From contig DDZT01000114.1 of NCBI GenBank assembly GCA_002346435.1, positions 1 through 15,469 on the forward strand: a stretch of DNA of 15,469 bases, written 5' to 3'. The DNA is from Anaerolineales bacterium UBA3001. GTDB taxonomy: Bacteria; Chloroflexota; Anaerolineae; Anaerolineales; UBA11657. The position numbers and the translations under genes are program-made. This document shows positions 1 to 8,478 of the stretch, in pieces. Positions within the stretch are counted from its first letter, which is position 1; each line of letters begins with the position of its first letter. The notes beneath the pieces are model-generated. The model was not told where the DNA came from. It searched no databases and was given only the letters and a program-made list of their open reading frames with translations.

Positions 1-1
1 A

Positions 2-856
2 CATGACTATGGCTGGTTTCTTAACGGCATCGGAGCTAAATGGTTGGCTTCCGACATTGAAGTACCTTACATTAGTGAAATACATCACGTTGACGGATAT
101 CCTCGTGCAGCTAATTTTAGAGACAAACTTCAGCCATGGTTGACACGTTGGTATATCAGGCAGGCAATGAATCATGTGTTGGGTTTTCGTATTACCAATT
201 CTAGTGAGTTGAAACCCCTGTTAGAAAATTGGGGAGTGCCACCAAGTCAGATCCTGTTGTTATACAGTATGTACTTGGATTTTGATGTATTTCGACCCAT
301 ATCTGCACCTTTAGAATACGATGCCATTTTTGTTGGTCGAATGACATCCAATAAGGCTCCATTTTTGTTTTTAGAGGGAGTCGCAAAAGCTGCAAATGAG
401 AAAAAAGATATACAAGTATTGATTGTAGGCCAAGGTTCTCTAGTCTCCAAGTTGCGTAAACGTACTATGACACTTGGATTGTCCAATAATGTTGAATTCA
501 AGCGCTGGGTTTCTAATTCGGCTGAACTTGCGAATTATTACCGTAGTTCTAGGTGTTTGGTGTGCACTTCTTATAGTGAGGGTGGTCCGAGAGTAGTGGC
601 TGAGGCACTAGCTTGTGGTACTCCGATAATTACAACCCGTGTTGGACTAGGTAGTGAATTAATCGAAGATGGTGTCAATGGATTCTTTATAGATTGGTCA
701 GCTGATATGCTAGCGGACCGGCTTTTACAAATGAGCAACAATACTGGTTTGCGAGATACTATGGCTATTGAAGCACCAAAGTCGGTACAGAAATTTGAAA
801 AAACACATGTTGTGAACGAGTATGCGTCCTATTATAAGCAGTTGGTGTCTAAATGA
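2..856 (+). CDS. GT4 family glycosyltransferase, 5'-truncated by window edge
   Basis: The reading frame is open from base 2 to the TGA at 854-856, so the gene begins before the window and 284 codons are visible. A TTG at base 44 could pose as a start, but conserved-looking sequence (GWFLNGIGAKW) precedes it in frame, so it is internal. The protein looks like the end of the N-terminal acceptor lobe plus the whole C-terminal nucleotide-sugar-binding lobe of a GT-B fold GT4 enzyme. It has the VGRMTSNKAP strand-loop near base 335, IVGQGS near 425, and an intact E-x7-E donor motif (EGGPRVVAE, glutamates at 578-580 and 602-604) followed by ALACGTPIITT. This family moves a sugar from a nucleotide donor to a lipid-linked or glycan acceptor at the cytoplasmic membrane face. 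The stop overlaps the next start as ATGA, implying coupled translation. The family call is firm; the sugar and acceptor are unknown. Confidence 0.9.
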   Translation, partial: HDYGWFLNGIGAKWLASDIEVPYISEIHHVDGYPRAANFRDKLQPWLTRWYIRQAMNHVLGFRITNSSELKPLLENWGVPPSQILLLYSMYLDFDVFRPISAPLEYDAIFVGRMTSNKAPFLFLEGVAKAANEKKDIQVLIVGQGSLVSKLRKRTMTLGLSNNVEFKRWVSNSAELANYYRSSRCLVCTSYSEGGPRVVAEALACGTPIITTRVGLGSELIEDGVNGFFIDWSADMLADRLLQMSNNTGLRDTMAIEAPKSVQKFEKTHVVNEYASYYKQLVSK

Positions 857-1917
857 GATTGCTTTATATCACTTATAAGTTAGATTCTGGCGATAGTTTG
901 GTAGGACATGTTGTGAGTTGGATCAGAGGTCTATCAACTAAATTTGCAGCAATAGAAGTAATTTGTCTGACATACAGTGGAGAAGATCTGCCAGACAATA
1001 TACGTGTTCATCCATTAGTTGACGAAAAGGGTAATTCCAGATTTAGTCGTTATATCAAATTTTGTCAAATAGCATGGAAACTACGCAATTCTGTACAAAT
1101 TGTTTTTTGTCAATTTAGTCCAGAATATGTGCTAGGAATAGCTCCGTTGGCTTTGTTATATTCTTGGCCCATTATTATTTGGTATACCCACAGGCATGTG
1201 AGCTTGCGTTTGTGGCTTGCTACTATTTTGTCTAAGTGTGTTGTGACAGCTTCGCCAGAAAGTTTTCAAATCAAAACGAATAAGACATCTGTTATAGGCC
1301 ATGGTATAAACACTGATAAATTTAGACCTAGTACTAATGTTATTGCATCGCCATCAGTGATATTGTCTGTAGGTCGTCTATCTCCAATAAAAAATTATGA
1401 ATTGTTGATTGATTCGATCCTATCTCTACGTAATGTTCTTAGTAACGAGGACTTTGTGGTTCGTATCGTCGGTGGAGATGAAGGTAACGCACCACAAAAT
1501 TATCGGTCTATATTACAAGAGCGAATAGATGCATCGGGATTGGGCAAACTTGTAAAGTTGGTTGGGCCAATTCCATATGGGCAAATAGTGGACGAATATA
1601 TAAGTGCAAGCGCACACATAAATCTTTGTGCAACTGGAGGTATGGATAAGGCTGTGTTAGAAGGAATGGCATGTGGGGTGCCAACCCTAGTTCGTAATGA
1701 GTCATTTGCTTCAATGGCAAATGTTACTTCGGGTTTGGAGTTACTAAAATCTGATGATGCAGACTTGATAGCTAAACGTCTTCTTAAATTGATTAGAATG
1801 TCACAAGGTGACAGAAATATCATTGGAAAAGACATGTGGGAGATGGTTGATCGATCTCATGGCCAAGAGCAATTTCTCGGAGTTTTGGCCAAGACTATAC
1901 AACGATTAGCCGACTAA
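853..1917 (+). CDS. GT4 family glycosyltransferase
   Basis: This 354-residue protein is a typical length for GT4. The N-terminal lobe starts MRLLYITYK and lacks a signal peptide, and residues 93-130 are hydrophobic and may touch the membrane. The donor lobe has SVGRLSPIKNYELLI (172-186), VRIVGGDEG (203-211) and GPIPYGQIVDEY (238-249), then GGMDKAVLEGMACGVP (262-277). The second glutamate of the E-x7-E motif is present (E270), but the first position is glycine (G262). I recall this DK-x-VLE-x-MA pattern from a GT4 subgroup, so activity is probably retained. The ATG lies inside the upstream stop (ATGA, 853-856), so translation is likely coupled to the upstream glycosyltransferase. No Shine-Dalgarno site is evident. 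The likely role is a cytoplasmic sugar-transfer step in surface glycan assembly; the substrate cannot be read from sequence. Confidence 0.88.
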   Translation: MRLLYITYKLDSGDSLVGHVVSWIRGLSTKFAAIEVICLTYSGEDLPDNIRVHPLVDEKGNSRFSRYIKFCQIAWKLRNSVQIVFCQFSPEYVLGIAPLALLYSWPIIIWYTHRHVSLRLWLATILSKCVVTASPESFQIKTNKTSVIGHGINTDKFRPSTNVIASPSVILSVGRLSPIKNYELLIDSILSLRNVLSNEDFVVRIVGGDEGNAPQNYRSILQERIDASGLGKLVKLVGPIPYGQIVDEYISASAHINLCATGGMDKAVLEGMACGVPTLVRNESFASMANVTSGLELLKSDDADLIAKRLLKLIRMSQGDRNIIGKDMWEMVDRSHGQEQFLGVLAKTIQRLAD

Positions 1918-1955
1918 CAATATGACGTCTTATCGGTGTTTATGATCTTCGTTTC

Positions 1956-4682
1956 GTGGATGGATTGGTGACAGAAAAAATATTGAATTTTAGGAAGTAC
2001 GGTCCACTAATTGCCATAGTAGTATTAGCTGGATTTTTACGTACATATCAAACTGGTACCGAATTCTTTGGCGGTGACGATGCTTACATTAGTATCAAAG
2101 CTGTCCAGATAGCACGTTATGGTGAGACCCATTTACTAGGACCACCTTCTTCATTAGGGTTAGTGCACTCCCCTTTATCAGTATATTTATATGCCATACC
2201 ATACCTGATAAGTCCTGATCCTGTTGGAGCACAGATGTTTACGGGATTGATGAATACACTTGCAGTGGCAATTTTGTATCTGATCACCCTCAGATACTTT
2301 GGGGTGAGAGCAGCAATAATTGCTTCATTACTGTATGCAGTGCATCCTCATATGGTCTTTGCAAGTCGAGTGATAAATAACGCGCAGATCGGAGCACCTT
2401 TTGTTTTGTTATACCTTTTGTCTGGTTTACTTGGATATTATGAAAACAAAGGATGGGCCAGAATTCTGCATTTGCCTCTACTAAGTCTTGCAGGCCAATG
2501 TCATCCTCACACATTTGCGCTTGCACCATTGTCAGTGATGATATTTGTACAGGCTATGATTGTGCAGCCTGATAGGCGGCGTATCATATTTATACAAACT
2601 CTTATTGGTGCAGGCGCGTTTTTATTGTTGCTTGTACCATGGACTATTGGTATTTATGGGTTCGCCGAACATGTAGATATATTACAGAGAGTACAAAACA
2701 TGCCTTCGACAGGAGAAATCCAAGACCAAATAGTGTTCGGGGGTATTGGTCATATTGTGCAATCTATCTATCATCTGGAGAGAATTTCAGACAATTGGCT
2801 CAAACCTTTACAGGCCAGCATAACACTTGTTGCTATTTTGTGGATGTTTTATAGATCGATACGTGCTCGGAGAATTCTACCTGGATTTACAATCATCTTG
2901 TGTTTTATGCTTGTCCCTATTGTAACTTGGTTGATTCAAGCTCATTGGGTAGTAGATTATTGGTGGCCAAGTCTGCCAGCTGTATTTATTATCCAAGGCG
3001 TATTATTAGGAGGGATTAGTAAGTGCAGTAGAGCCTCTAAACAGAATAAACCCTCGGTTATCGGTAAAGGCTTGTCAAGAGGCACATATCTCAAATGGTT
3101 GGGGCCTATATTGGCTTTAGTTTTATCATTGACTCATGTTGTGGAGTATCTAAAATCAAACTATCCTCCGCCACCAGTCTCGCTTGATGAGCTGGTCAAT
3201 GCAATGGAAGTTGCAGTAACTATGTCTAATGAAAATGGAAAGGAACTAGTGGTAATGCTAGATGATGGGCACAGTGGATTGCCGTGGGCTTTTTTGCGGG
3301 AATATGCTTTCTTGAAGTACGGGTTGGAGGGATCTTTAGTGGAACCGGATCAGCCGATACCTATCCCTTCGCAAGGAGCTGTACTTATAGGGGATGGTAA
3401 TAATGAGAGTCGGGACACATTGTTTATGGATGGAGAAATTACTTTTGCTAGAGCGCTATTAGCATTACTTCCTTCTCAAGAGCAGTTTGATGCGGATGTT
3501 AGATCAGTGATACCTTTTGTCTTTGAAAATCAAGTTACTGTTAACGGTTTTTATCTACCATTATCTGATAGCAGACCTATGCCAGGTGAAACATGGACCA
3601 TATTTATGATAATGGAGTCTAATAGTGTAGTTGCGGAAGATTTCAAGGTATTTGTACATGTTGTGGATGAATATGGCAACAAATATGCGCAATCTGACCA
3701 ACGTGGCCTGGGGCGACAAACAGAGAACAAGACTTCAATGTATGCAAGTCAGTTTGACCTCTCGCTATCTAATGATTTGCCAGTTGAGGGTAATCTTTAT
3801 CTTCATTTTGGCATGTATGATGATAGTGGTCAGGTGAAGTTGCTTGACATAAATAAAAATGCCATTAGTGACATTGGTGATATTCAAATTCGTGGAGTAC
3901 GTCCTGCTATATTTGTTTGGCCTAATGGATTAGAATTGCTTAAGATTGAAATTGATAATCAAATTCAGCAGGGACCTCCTGTAGTGGTGAAAACCAATTG
4001 GCATTCGTCGAATGATTTGTTGTCTCATCCTCAAGTGCGATGGGAAATATATGATACGGATGATAATAAGGTGTTTCAAGATGTCATGAATATCATTCCA
4101 GAAAGTTTGAATGAGGTTTGGCCGCAAGGGGTGTTTTACGAGGCAATGCATGAATTGAAGATTCCTACTGATTTAAAATCGGGTAAATACACTTTGGAGC
4201 TGAAAGTAACAGATACGTCCAAGCAAGAACATGTTAATCAGTATGAAAAAAGTTTTGAAATCGTAGCACGAGAACGTATATATGATTTTCCAGATCCTAG
4301 TAATGTAATACGTGCTGTTTTCAGCGACAAAATTGAACTTATAGGGTATGAGCTGGATAGTGACCAAAGCTCGTTAAATCTTACATTAGTTTGGCGGGCG
4401 GCTGGAAACATAACTAGGGATTATAAATATTTTGTTCATATAAGTGAGTATGAACAAGTGATGGCTCAGGTAGATTCGATGCCACAAAAATGGACATATC
4501 CAACTTCTTGGTGGGCAACGGGAGAATTCGTTGTTGACGAACTTACTTTTGATATCAGTAATCTACAGACTGATGATTATGTAATTACACTCGGGTTTTA
4601 TGATCCTGCAGATGGTAAGCGTCTACGCGTTCATCTGCCTAATGGTAAGCAATCCGAGGAAGATATGGTAACTTTGCAATAA
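1956..4682 (+). CDS. GT39 (PMT/ArnT-like) membrane glycosyltransferase with large repeated ectodomain
   Basis: This 908-residue protein has about 11 hydrophobic segments between residues 16 and 397. They form a GT-C core that uses a polyprenyl-phosphate sugar donor outside the membrane. The first extracytoplasmic loop carries the acidic catalytic pair as GDDA (D41, D42); most relatives have Asp-Glu. Other landmarks are YAVHPHMVFASR (127-138) and LAGQCHPH (178-185). Residues from about 400 to 908 form a soluble, beta-rich, extracytoplasmic tail with two related modules: FKVFVH (563-568) with AQSD, and YKYFVH (823-828) with AQVD and YPTSWW (848-853). A third, different segment lies between them. 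The start is GTG at 1956; the frame is open upstream to about 1926 but has no ATG, and no Shine-Dalgarno site is visible, so TTG 1965 or GTG 1968 remain possible. The next gene is a tandem paralogue 7 bases downstream. The acceptor is unknown; a secreted protein or glycolipid is plausible. Confidence 0.85.
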   Translation: MDGLVTEKILNFRKYGPLIAIVVLAGFLRTYQTGTEFFGGDDAYISIKAVQIARYGETHLLGPPSSLGLVHSPLSVYLYAIPYLISPDPVGAQMFTGLMNTLAVAILYLITLRYFGVRAAIIASLLYAVHPHMVFASRVINNAQIGAPFVLLYLLSGLLGYYENKGWARILHLPLLSLAGQCHPHTFALAPLSVMIFVQAMIVQPDRRRIIFIQTLIGAGAFLLLLVPWTIGIYGFAEHVDILQRVQNMPSTGEIQDQIVFGGIGHIVQSIYHLERISDNWLKPLQASITLVAILWMFYRSIRARRILPGFTIILCFMLVPIVTWLIQAHWVVDYWWPSLPAVFIIQGVLLGGISKCSRASKQNKPSVIGKGLSRGTYLKWLGPILALVLSLTHVVEYLKSNYPPPPVSLDELVNAMEVAVTMSNENGKELVVMLDDGHSGLPWAFLREYAFLKYGLEGSLVEPDQPIPIPSQGAVLIGDGNNESRDTLFMDGEITFARALLALLPSQEQFDADVRSVIPFVFENQVTVNGFYLPLSDSRPMPGETWTIFMIMESNSVVAEDFKVFVHVVDEYGNKYAQSDQRGLGRQTENKTSMYASQFDLSLSNDLPVEGNLYLHFGMYDDSGQVKLLDINKNAISDIGDIQIRGVRPAIFVWPNGLELLKIEIDNQIQQGPPVVVKTNWHSSNDLLSHPQVRWEIYDTDDNKVFQDVMNIIPESLNEVWPQGVFYEAMHELKIPTDLKSGKYTLELKVTDTSKQEHVNQYEKSFEIVARERIYDFPDPSNVIRAVFSDKIELIGYELDSDQSSLNLTLVWRAAGNITRDYKYFVHISEYEQVMAQVDSMPQKWTYPTSWWATGEFVVDELTFDISNLQTDDYVITLGFYDPADGKRLRVHLPNGKQSEEDMVTLQ

Positions 4683-4689
4683 AACACAT

Positions 4690-7389
4690 ATGAATCATCG
4701 AAGTAATAGTTTGTCTTACTTACCAATAGTAATTGTACTTCTAATAGCATCAGGCTTGCGTTGGATGAATGTTGGTGTGGAAACTTTTACAACTGACGAA
4801 GCTGTACATACTATCAAAGCTTTAGCTATTGCTAAGCATGGAGAGTTTGGATTATTAGGTCCACCGATGCCTTATTTTAGTTTCCGTGGATGGCATGGTC
4901 CTGTATCAATCTATCTGTATGCTCTACCCTTACTGATAAAGGCTGATCCTAGATTAGCCCGTATGGTTACCGGAGTGTTTCATATATTTGCAACATCCAT
5001 AATATACGCTATTGGGAATAGATTTTTTGATAGACGGGTAGGAATAATCTCAGCACTATTGTTTGCTGTACATCCAGAAGCAGTGTTTATGTCTCGTGGA
5101 ATATGGAACCCCACACTACAGTTACCTTTTGCACTCGCATACATGTGGACCGGACTACTTGGATACCTTGGTAGAAATAAATGGGCCAGGATTGCTCATT
5201 TGCCTATGCTTACATTAGGTGGGCAGTGTCACCCAGGTGTGTTTCTCCTGTTCCCTATATCGTTAGTGTTTTTAATTGTTATGTGGCGGAATCATCCTGA
5301 AGAGCGGACCAAAGTAATTCGGCAGACATTAGTTGGTGCTGCACTGGCTATTGTGTTGACAATGCCATGGATTATAGGTGTGTATCTTGATAATATAAAT
5401 AATGTCTCAAACTTTGCACTTACTGGTACAAGTATTGTGCAATCCAATGCTGGTAGTGACAATCAAGACTATTATCATATGGCTACTCGCATATATCAAC
5501 AACTCGGCAACTGGCAATTGGATTGGACCCAACCAATACAACCAACAATCACTTTGCTGGGAGTACTTGTTTTGATAGGAATGGCACTAATTCGTCGAAG
5601 AAGTGCTCCTGGTGGATTGATTGCTCTCGGTTATATATTGCCTCCGTGTATGTTATTAATTCTCTCCGCCCGTTACGAAGATCATTTTATTTGGTCCAGT
5701 TACGGTTTTGCTTTTATAGTCCAGGGTGTATTTGTAGGTAAAGTGTTGCCGGGGTTAGGAAAAAGATGGAGACATAGTCATTCTTCTAGTATAGGTGTGC
5801 GGACAATTCAATATATAAGATATGTAGGCATTCTAATATTTGGCCTGTTAGTACTGACTCATGCATTCTTCAACATTAGATATGACCTTGGTCTTGGTCG
5901 GGTTTCTCTGGATGATCAGATAGCTGCTTTGGATGTGGCTGGAGAACGTGCGATGAAATCGGATCGCGATTTATTGATAATGGCTTCAAGTGATAATATG
6001 CAATGGGAGGCCTTGCAAGAATCGAGGAATGCTAGAGTGGTTTGGGAAGATAGAGCCATGCCTTTGAGTACAAATGGAGCGATTTTGTTAGGCAAAGCAG
6101 ATTATGAAGGACGCCCCTTCGTTTTCTCTGAAGGAGAGATTAGAGAGGGAGGTTTTCGTGTTACAGAATTGTCTCCATCAGCGAGCTTTAGCGCGGATTT
6201 GGTGCCGTTACATCCGATTTCATTATCCAATGGAGGAACTTTCTTGGGTTTTATTAGGGACTCCAAAGACAGCGTTCCTAAGCCTGAAGAAATATGGACC
6301 ATTCATCTTATTGAGCGCATAGATTTTGTGGCTCCACATAATTATAAGGTTTTTGTGCATTTGTTGGATCCGAACAACACAAAATATGCTCAGGCAGATT
6401 TACAGGGTCTTCCAAGGGCACATCAGAAGGTGGGCGAATATGTTCTTCATACAATATCATTAGTGGTGGACAAAAATTTGCCAATTGGCGTACCTTTAAT
6501 ACTGAGTTTTGGGGTATATCCCGATTCGGATCATGATATAGGTTTTGATACGAGTGAAAATGGCTTAAGCAGCTCTGGAATTATTGAGATAAAGGCCACT
6601 GCAGATAGCCTGGCAGGTTCAGATGATATAGATTTATTAAATATTGTGGTAGATAAGGAAATAGTCCAAGGACAACCGCTCAATGTTGGTGCTACATGGC
6701 AAGTAGTACGTCCCACCTTAGCAGATATTGGTTTACGTTGGAATATCTTGTCTTTAGAAGGCAATCTAGTTTTTGACTCTGAAACAGATATTACTCTGGA
6801 TCAGGTGAAGAACACATTCAGCACTGGATTAGTGTTTACCAATCAATATTTTTTACGCTTAGATACAGATATACCTGCGGGCAATTATTTGTTGACAATG
6901 GACGTGGTTCAAAATGCAAGTGATAAATCAAGAGTAAGATACAGTGTGCCAATTGAGATAATGGATCGTGAACGCAATTTTTCTGTGCCACACATGCAAC
7001 ATCAAAAATCAGCAAATTTTAATGACGAGCTGGCTTTGCTAGGATATGATAGTGTCCATAATGGTCTAGACGTTGATCTTACTTTATATTGGAAGTCATA
7101 TAGTCAAATTGAACTTGATTACAAATACTTTGTACATATGTGGCATGATGATAGACTAGTAGCTCAAATAGATGCCACACCGATAAACAATGAGTATCCT
7201 ACATCTTGGTGGGCTCCTGGTGAGATATTAGACGAATCTGTGAAGTTGGTAGCACCATCAGCTGGTAATTACACTTTAACTACAGGTTTCTATGATCCAG
7301 ATACTCAAGAAAGATTGCAGGTTGTGCTTCCAGAAAGTAATAATATGACTAACGAGTGGATTGAGTTGTACAAGGTATCTTTGCCATAA
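4690..7389 (+). CDS. GT39 (PMT/ArnT-like) membrane glycosyltransferase, tandem paralogue of preceding gene
   Basis: This 899-residue protein matches the preceding gene product along its whole length. Shared features include IKALAIAKHGEFGLLGPP (42-59), LLFAVHPEAVF (123-133), GLLGYLGRNKWARIAHLP (155-172) and GGQCHP (177-182). About 11 membrane segments lie between residues 11 and 391. The first-loop catalytic pair is the canonical Asp-Glu (TDEA, D36-E37), unlike its neighbour. The extracytoplasmic tail (from about 395) repeats the same layout: YKVFVH (552-557) with AQAD, a middle segment, then YKYFVH (811-816) with AQID and YPTSWW (836-841). DNA-level similarity between the two genes is low on inspection, so the duplication is old. 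ATG 4690 sits 7 bases after the previous stop with no Shine-Dalgarno site, which suggests translational reinitiation. It probably adds a sugar from a lipid carrier to an exported acceptor; specificity may differ from its paralogue. Confidence 0.87.
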   Translation: MNHRSNSLSYLPIVIVLLIASGLRWMNVGVETFTTDEAVHTIKALAIAKHGEFGLLGPPMPYFSFRGWHGPVSIYLYALPLLIKADPRLARMVTGVFHIFATSIIYAIGNRFFDRRVGIISALLFAVHPEAVFMSRGIWNPTLQLPFALAYMWTGLLGYLGRNKWARIAHLPMLTLGGQCHPGVFLLFPISLVFLIVMWRNHPEERTKVIRQTLVGAALAIVLTMPWIIGVYLDNINNVSNFALTGTSIVQSNAGSDNQDYYHMATRIYQQLGNWQLDWTQPIQPTITLLGVLVLIGMALIRRRSAPGGLIALGYILPPCMLLILSARYEDHFIWSSYGFAFIVQGVFVGKVLPGLGKRWRHSHSSSIGVRTIQYIRYVGILIFGLLVLTHAFFNIRYDLGLGRVSLDDQIAALDVAGERAMKSDRDLLIMASSDNMQWEALQESRNARVVWEDRAMPLSTNGAILLGKADYEGRPFVFSEGEIREGGFRVTELSPSASFSADLVPLHPISLSNGGTFLGFIRDSKDSVPKPEEIWTIHLIERIDFVAPHNYKVFVHLLDPNNTKYAQADLQGLPRAHQKVGEYVLHTISLVVDKNLPIGVPLILSFGVYPDSDHDIGFDTSENGLSSSGIIEIKATADSLAGSDDIDLLNIVVDKEIVQGQPLNVGATWQVVRPTLADIGLRWNILSLEGNLVFDSETDITLDQVKNTFSTGLVFTNQYFLRLDTDIPAGNYLLTMDVVQNASDKSRVRYSVPIEIMDRERNFSVPHMQHQKSANFNDELALLGYDSVHNGLDVDLTLYWKSYSQIELDYKYFVHMWHDDRLVAQIDATPINNEYPTSWWAPGEILDESVKLVAPSAGNYTLTTGFYDPDTQERLQVVLPESNNMTNEWIELYKVSLP

Positions 7390-7398
7390 ATTTCTATC

Positions 7399-8478
7399 AT
7401 GAGGATATGCTACTTTGGTGCATTTGATCTCTCGTACACTCGCAATAATTTCATACGTCGTGCTTTAGAGTTAAATGATTGTCAAATAACATACTGTAAT
7501 GTTCCTCAATCTTGGCCAACATATAAGAAAGTTTTACCTTTAATAAAACAATACAAAAAAATTTGGCGTGAGTGTGATTTGATTGTGGTGGCAGAATTTT
7601 GTCAGGCAGTGGTACCCTTAGCTTGGTTGTTAGGTCAAATAACAGGTAGGCCTGTGATTTTTGATATGGTCATTGGGCTATATGAAGCCAGCGTGCTAGA
7701 ACGGGGCAGATATCCAATCAACAGTTTTGCGGCAAGGAAACTCTATTTTGTGGACAAGATTGCAGGTATGTTGTCGACAAAAGTTTTAACGGGCACGATG
7801 GCTTATAAAGACTATTTAGTCAACGAGTTCAAGATATCTCCGGCGAAGGTGCAGGTAACTCCGCTGGGTGTTGACGACAAATTATTTTTTCCGAAACCAA
7901 AATCAGAAAATAACACGGACAGAATTATCATTATGTACCACGGGTCTTATATACCTAATCATGGGGTTGAGACAATCATTAGAGCAGCTGCAAACTTAAG
8001 CCGATACTCAACCTTTACTTTTAGGTTGATTGGTGATGGTGAGGGGAAATCTCACGCTATGCAATTAGCTGATAAATTAGGTGTGGAAAATATAGAGTTC
8101 TTATCAAAAGTGCCTTTTGAACAATTGTCTGATTACATTGCTAACTCCGATATAGTTCTGGGTGTGTTTGGTGATACATCTCAGGCCAGGAAAGCAATGG
8201 CCAATAAAATACTTGAAGGTCTTGCTATGCAAAAGACTGTAGTGACTGGGAACACGATGAGTATCCGTGAAAATTTTAAGCACATGAAACATTTGTGGTT
8301 AGTTCCATTAGCAGATGCTAGTGCTCTGTCTGATTCATTGATATTACTTTCTAAAGATAAGAGCTTGATGACTGAATTGGCTGAATCGGGTTATCTGCGT
8401 GTAGTTGATAGGTTGACTCCGATCGCAGTAGGCAAGGCTTTAGTTGATAATTTGTATACAATTACAGAGCGTCAATGA
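7399..8478 (+). CDS. GT4 family glycosyltransferase
   Basis: This is a 359-residue GT-B fold protein. The N-terminal lobe begins MRICYFGAFDLSYTRN, resembling GT4 enzymes whose opening strand reads YFG. The inter-lobe region has VQVTPLGVDDKLFFP (151-165). The donor lobe contains YHGSYIPNHGVETIIRAA (180-197), FRLIGDGEG (208-216), PFEQLSDYIANSDIVLGVFG (239-258) and NKILEGLAM (269-277). The second glutamate of E-x7-E is present at E273, while the first position is a lysine (K265). The GVFG-NK-LEGLAM pattern is familiar from a GT4 branch without the first glutamate. ATG 7399 is 9 bases past the previous stop with no evident ribosome binding site, and the stop overlaps the next ATG. The likely role is cytoplasmic sugar transfer in the same glycan pathway; the sugar is unknown. 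Confidence 0.88.
   Translation: MRICYFGAFDLSYTRNNFIRRALELNDCQITYCNVPQSWPTYKKVLPLIKQYKKIWRECDLIVVAEFCQAVVPLAWLLGQITGRPVIFDMVIGLYEASVLERGRYPINSFAARKLYFVDKIAGMLSTKVLTGTMAYKDYLVNEFKISPAKVQVTPLGVDDKLFFPKPKSENNTDRIIIMYHGSYIPNHGVETIIRAAANLSRYSTFTFRLIGDGEGKSHAMQLADKLGVENIEFLSKVPFEQLSDYIANSDIVLGVFGDTSQARKAMANKILEGLAMQKTVVTGNTMSIRENFKHMKHLWLVPLADASALSDSLILLSKDKSLMTELAESGYLRVVDRLTPIAVGKALVDNLYTITERQ

Larger units (their letters stand above)
1956..7389 (+). repeat. Tandem gene duplication of a GT39-ectodomain fusion
   Basis: The two adjacent genes encode proteins of 908 and 899 residues that line up from the first membrane segment to the last ectodomain strand. Shared landmarks occur at matching positions: GPP after the catalytic loop, HP in the fourth membrane segment, QCHP, the FVH modules and YPTSWW. 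The nucleotide sequences around shared motifs differ at many positions, so this is an ancient divergence and not a recent DNA repeat. Confidence 0.85.

Noticed and set aside
44..46. TTG at base 44 as the start of the first gene
   Set aside because: The frame is open to the left edge and the residues before it fit the glycosyltransferase, so the gene is truncated and does not start here.
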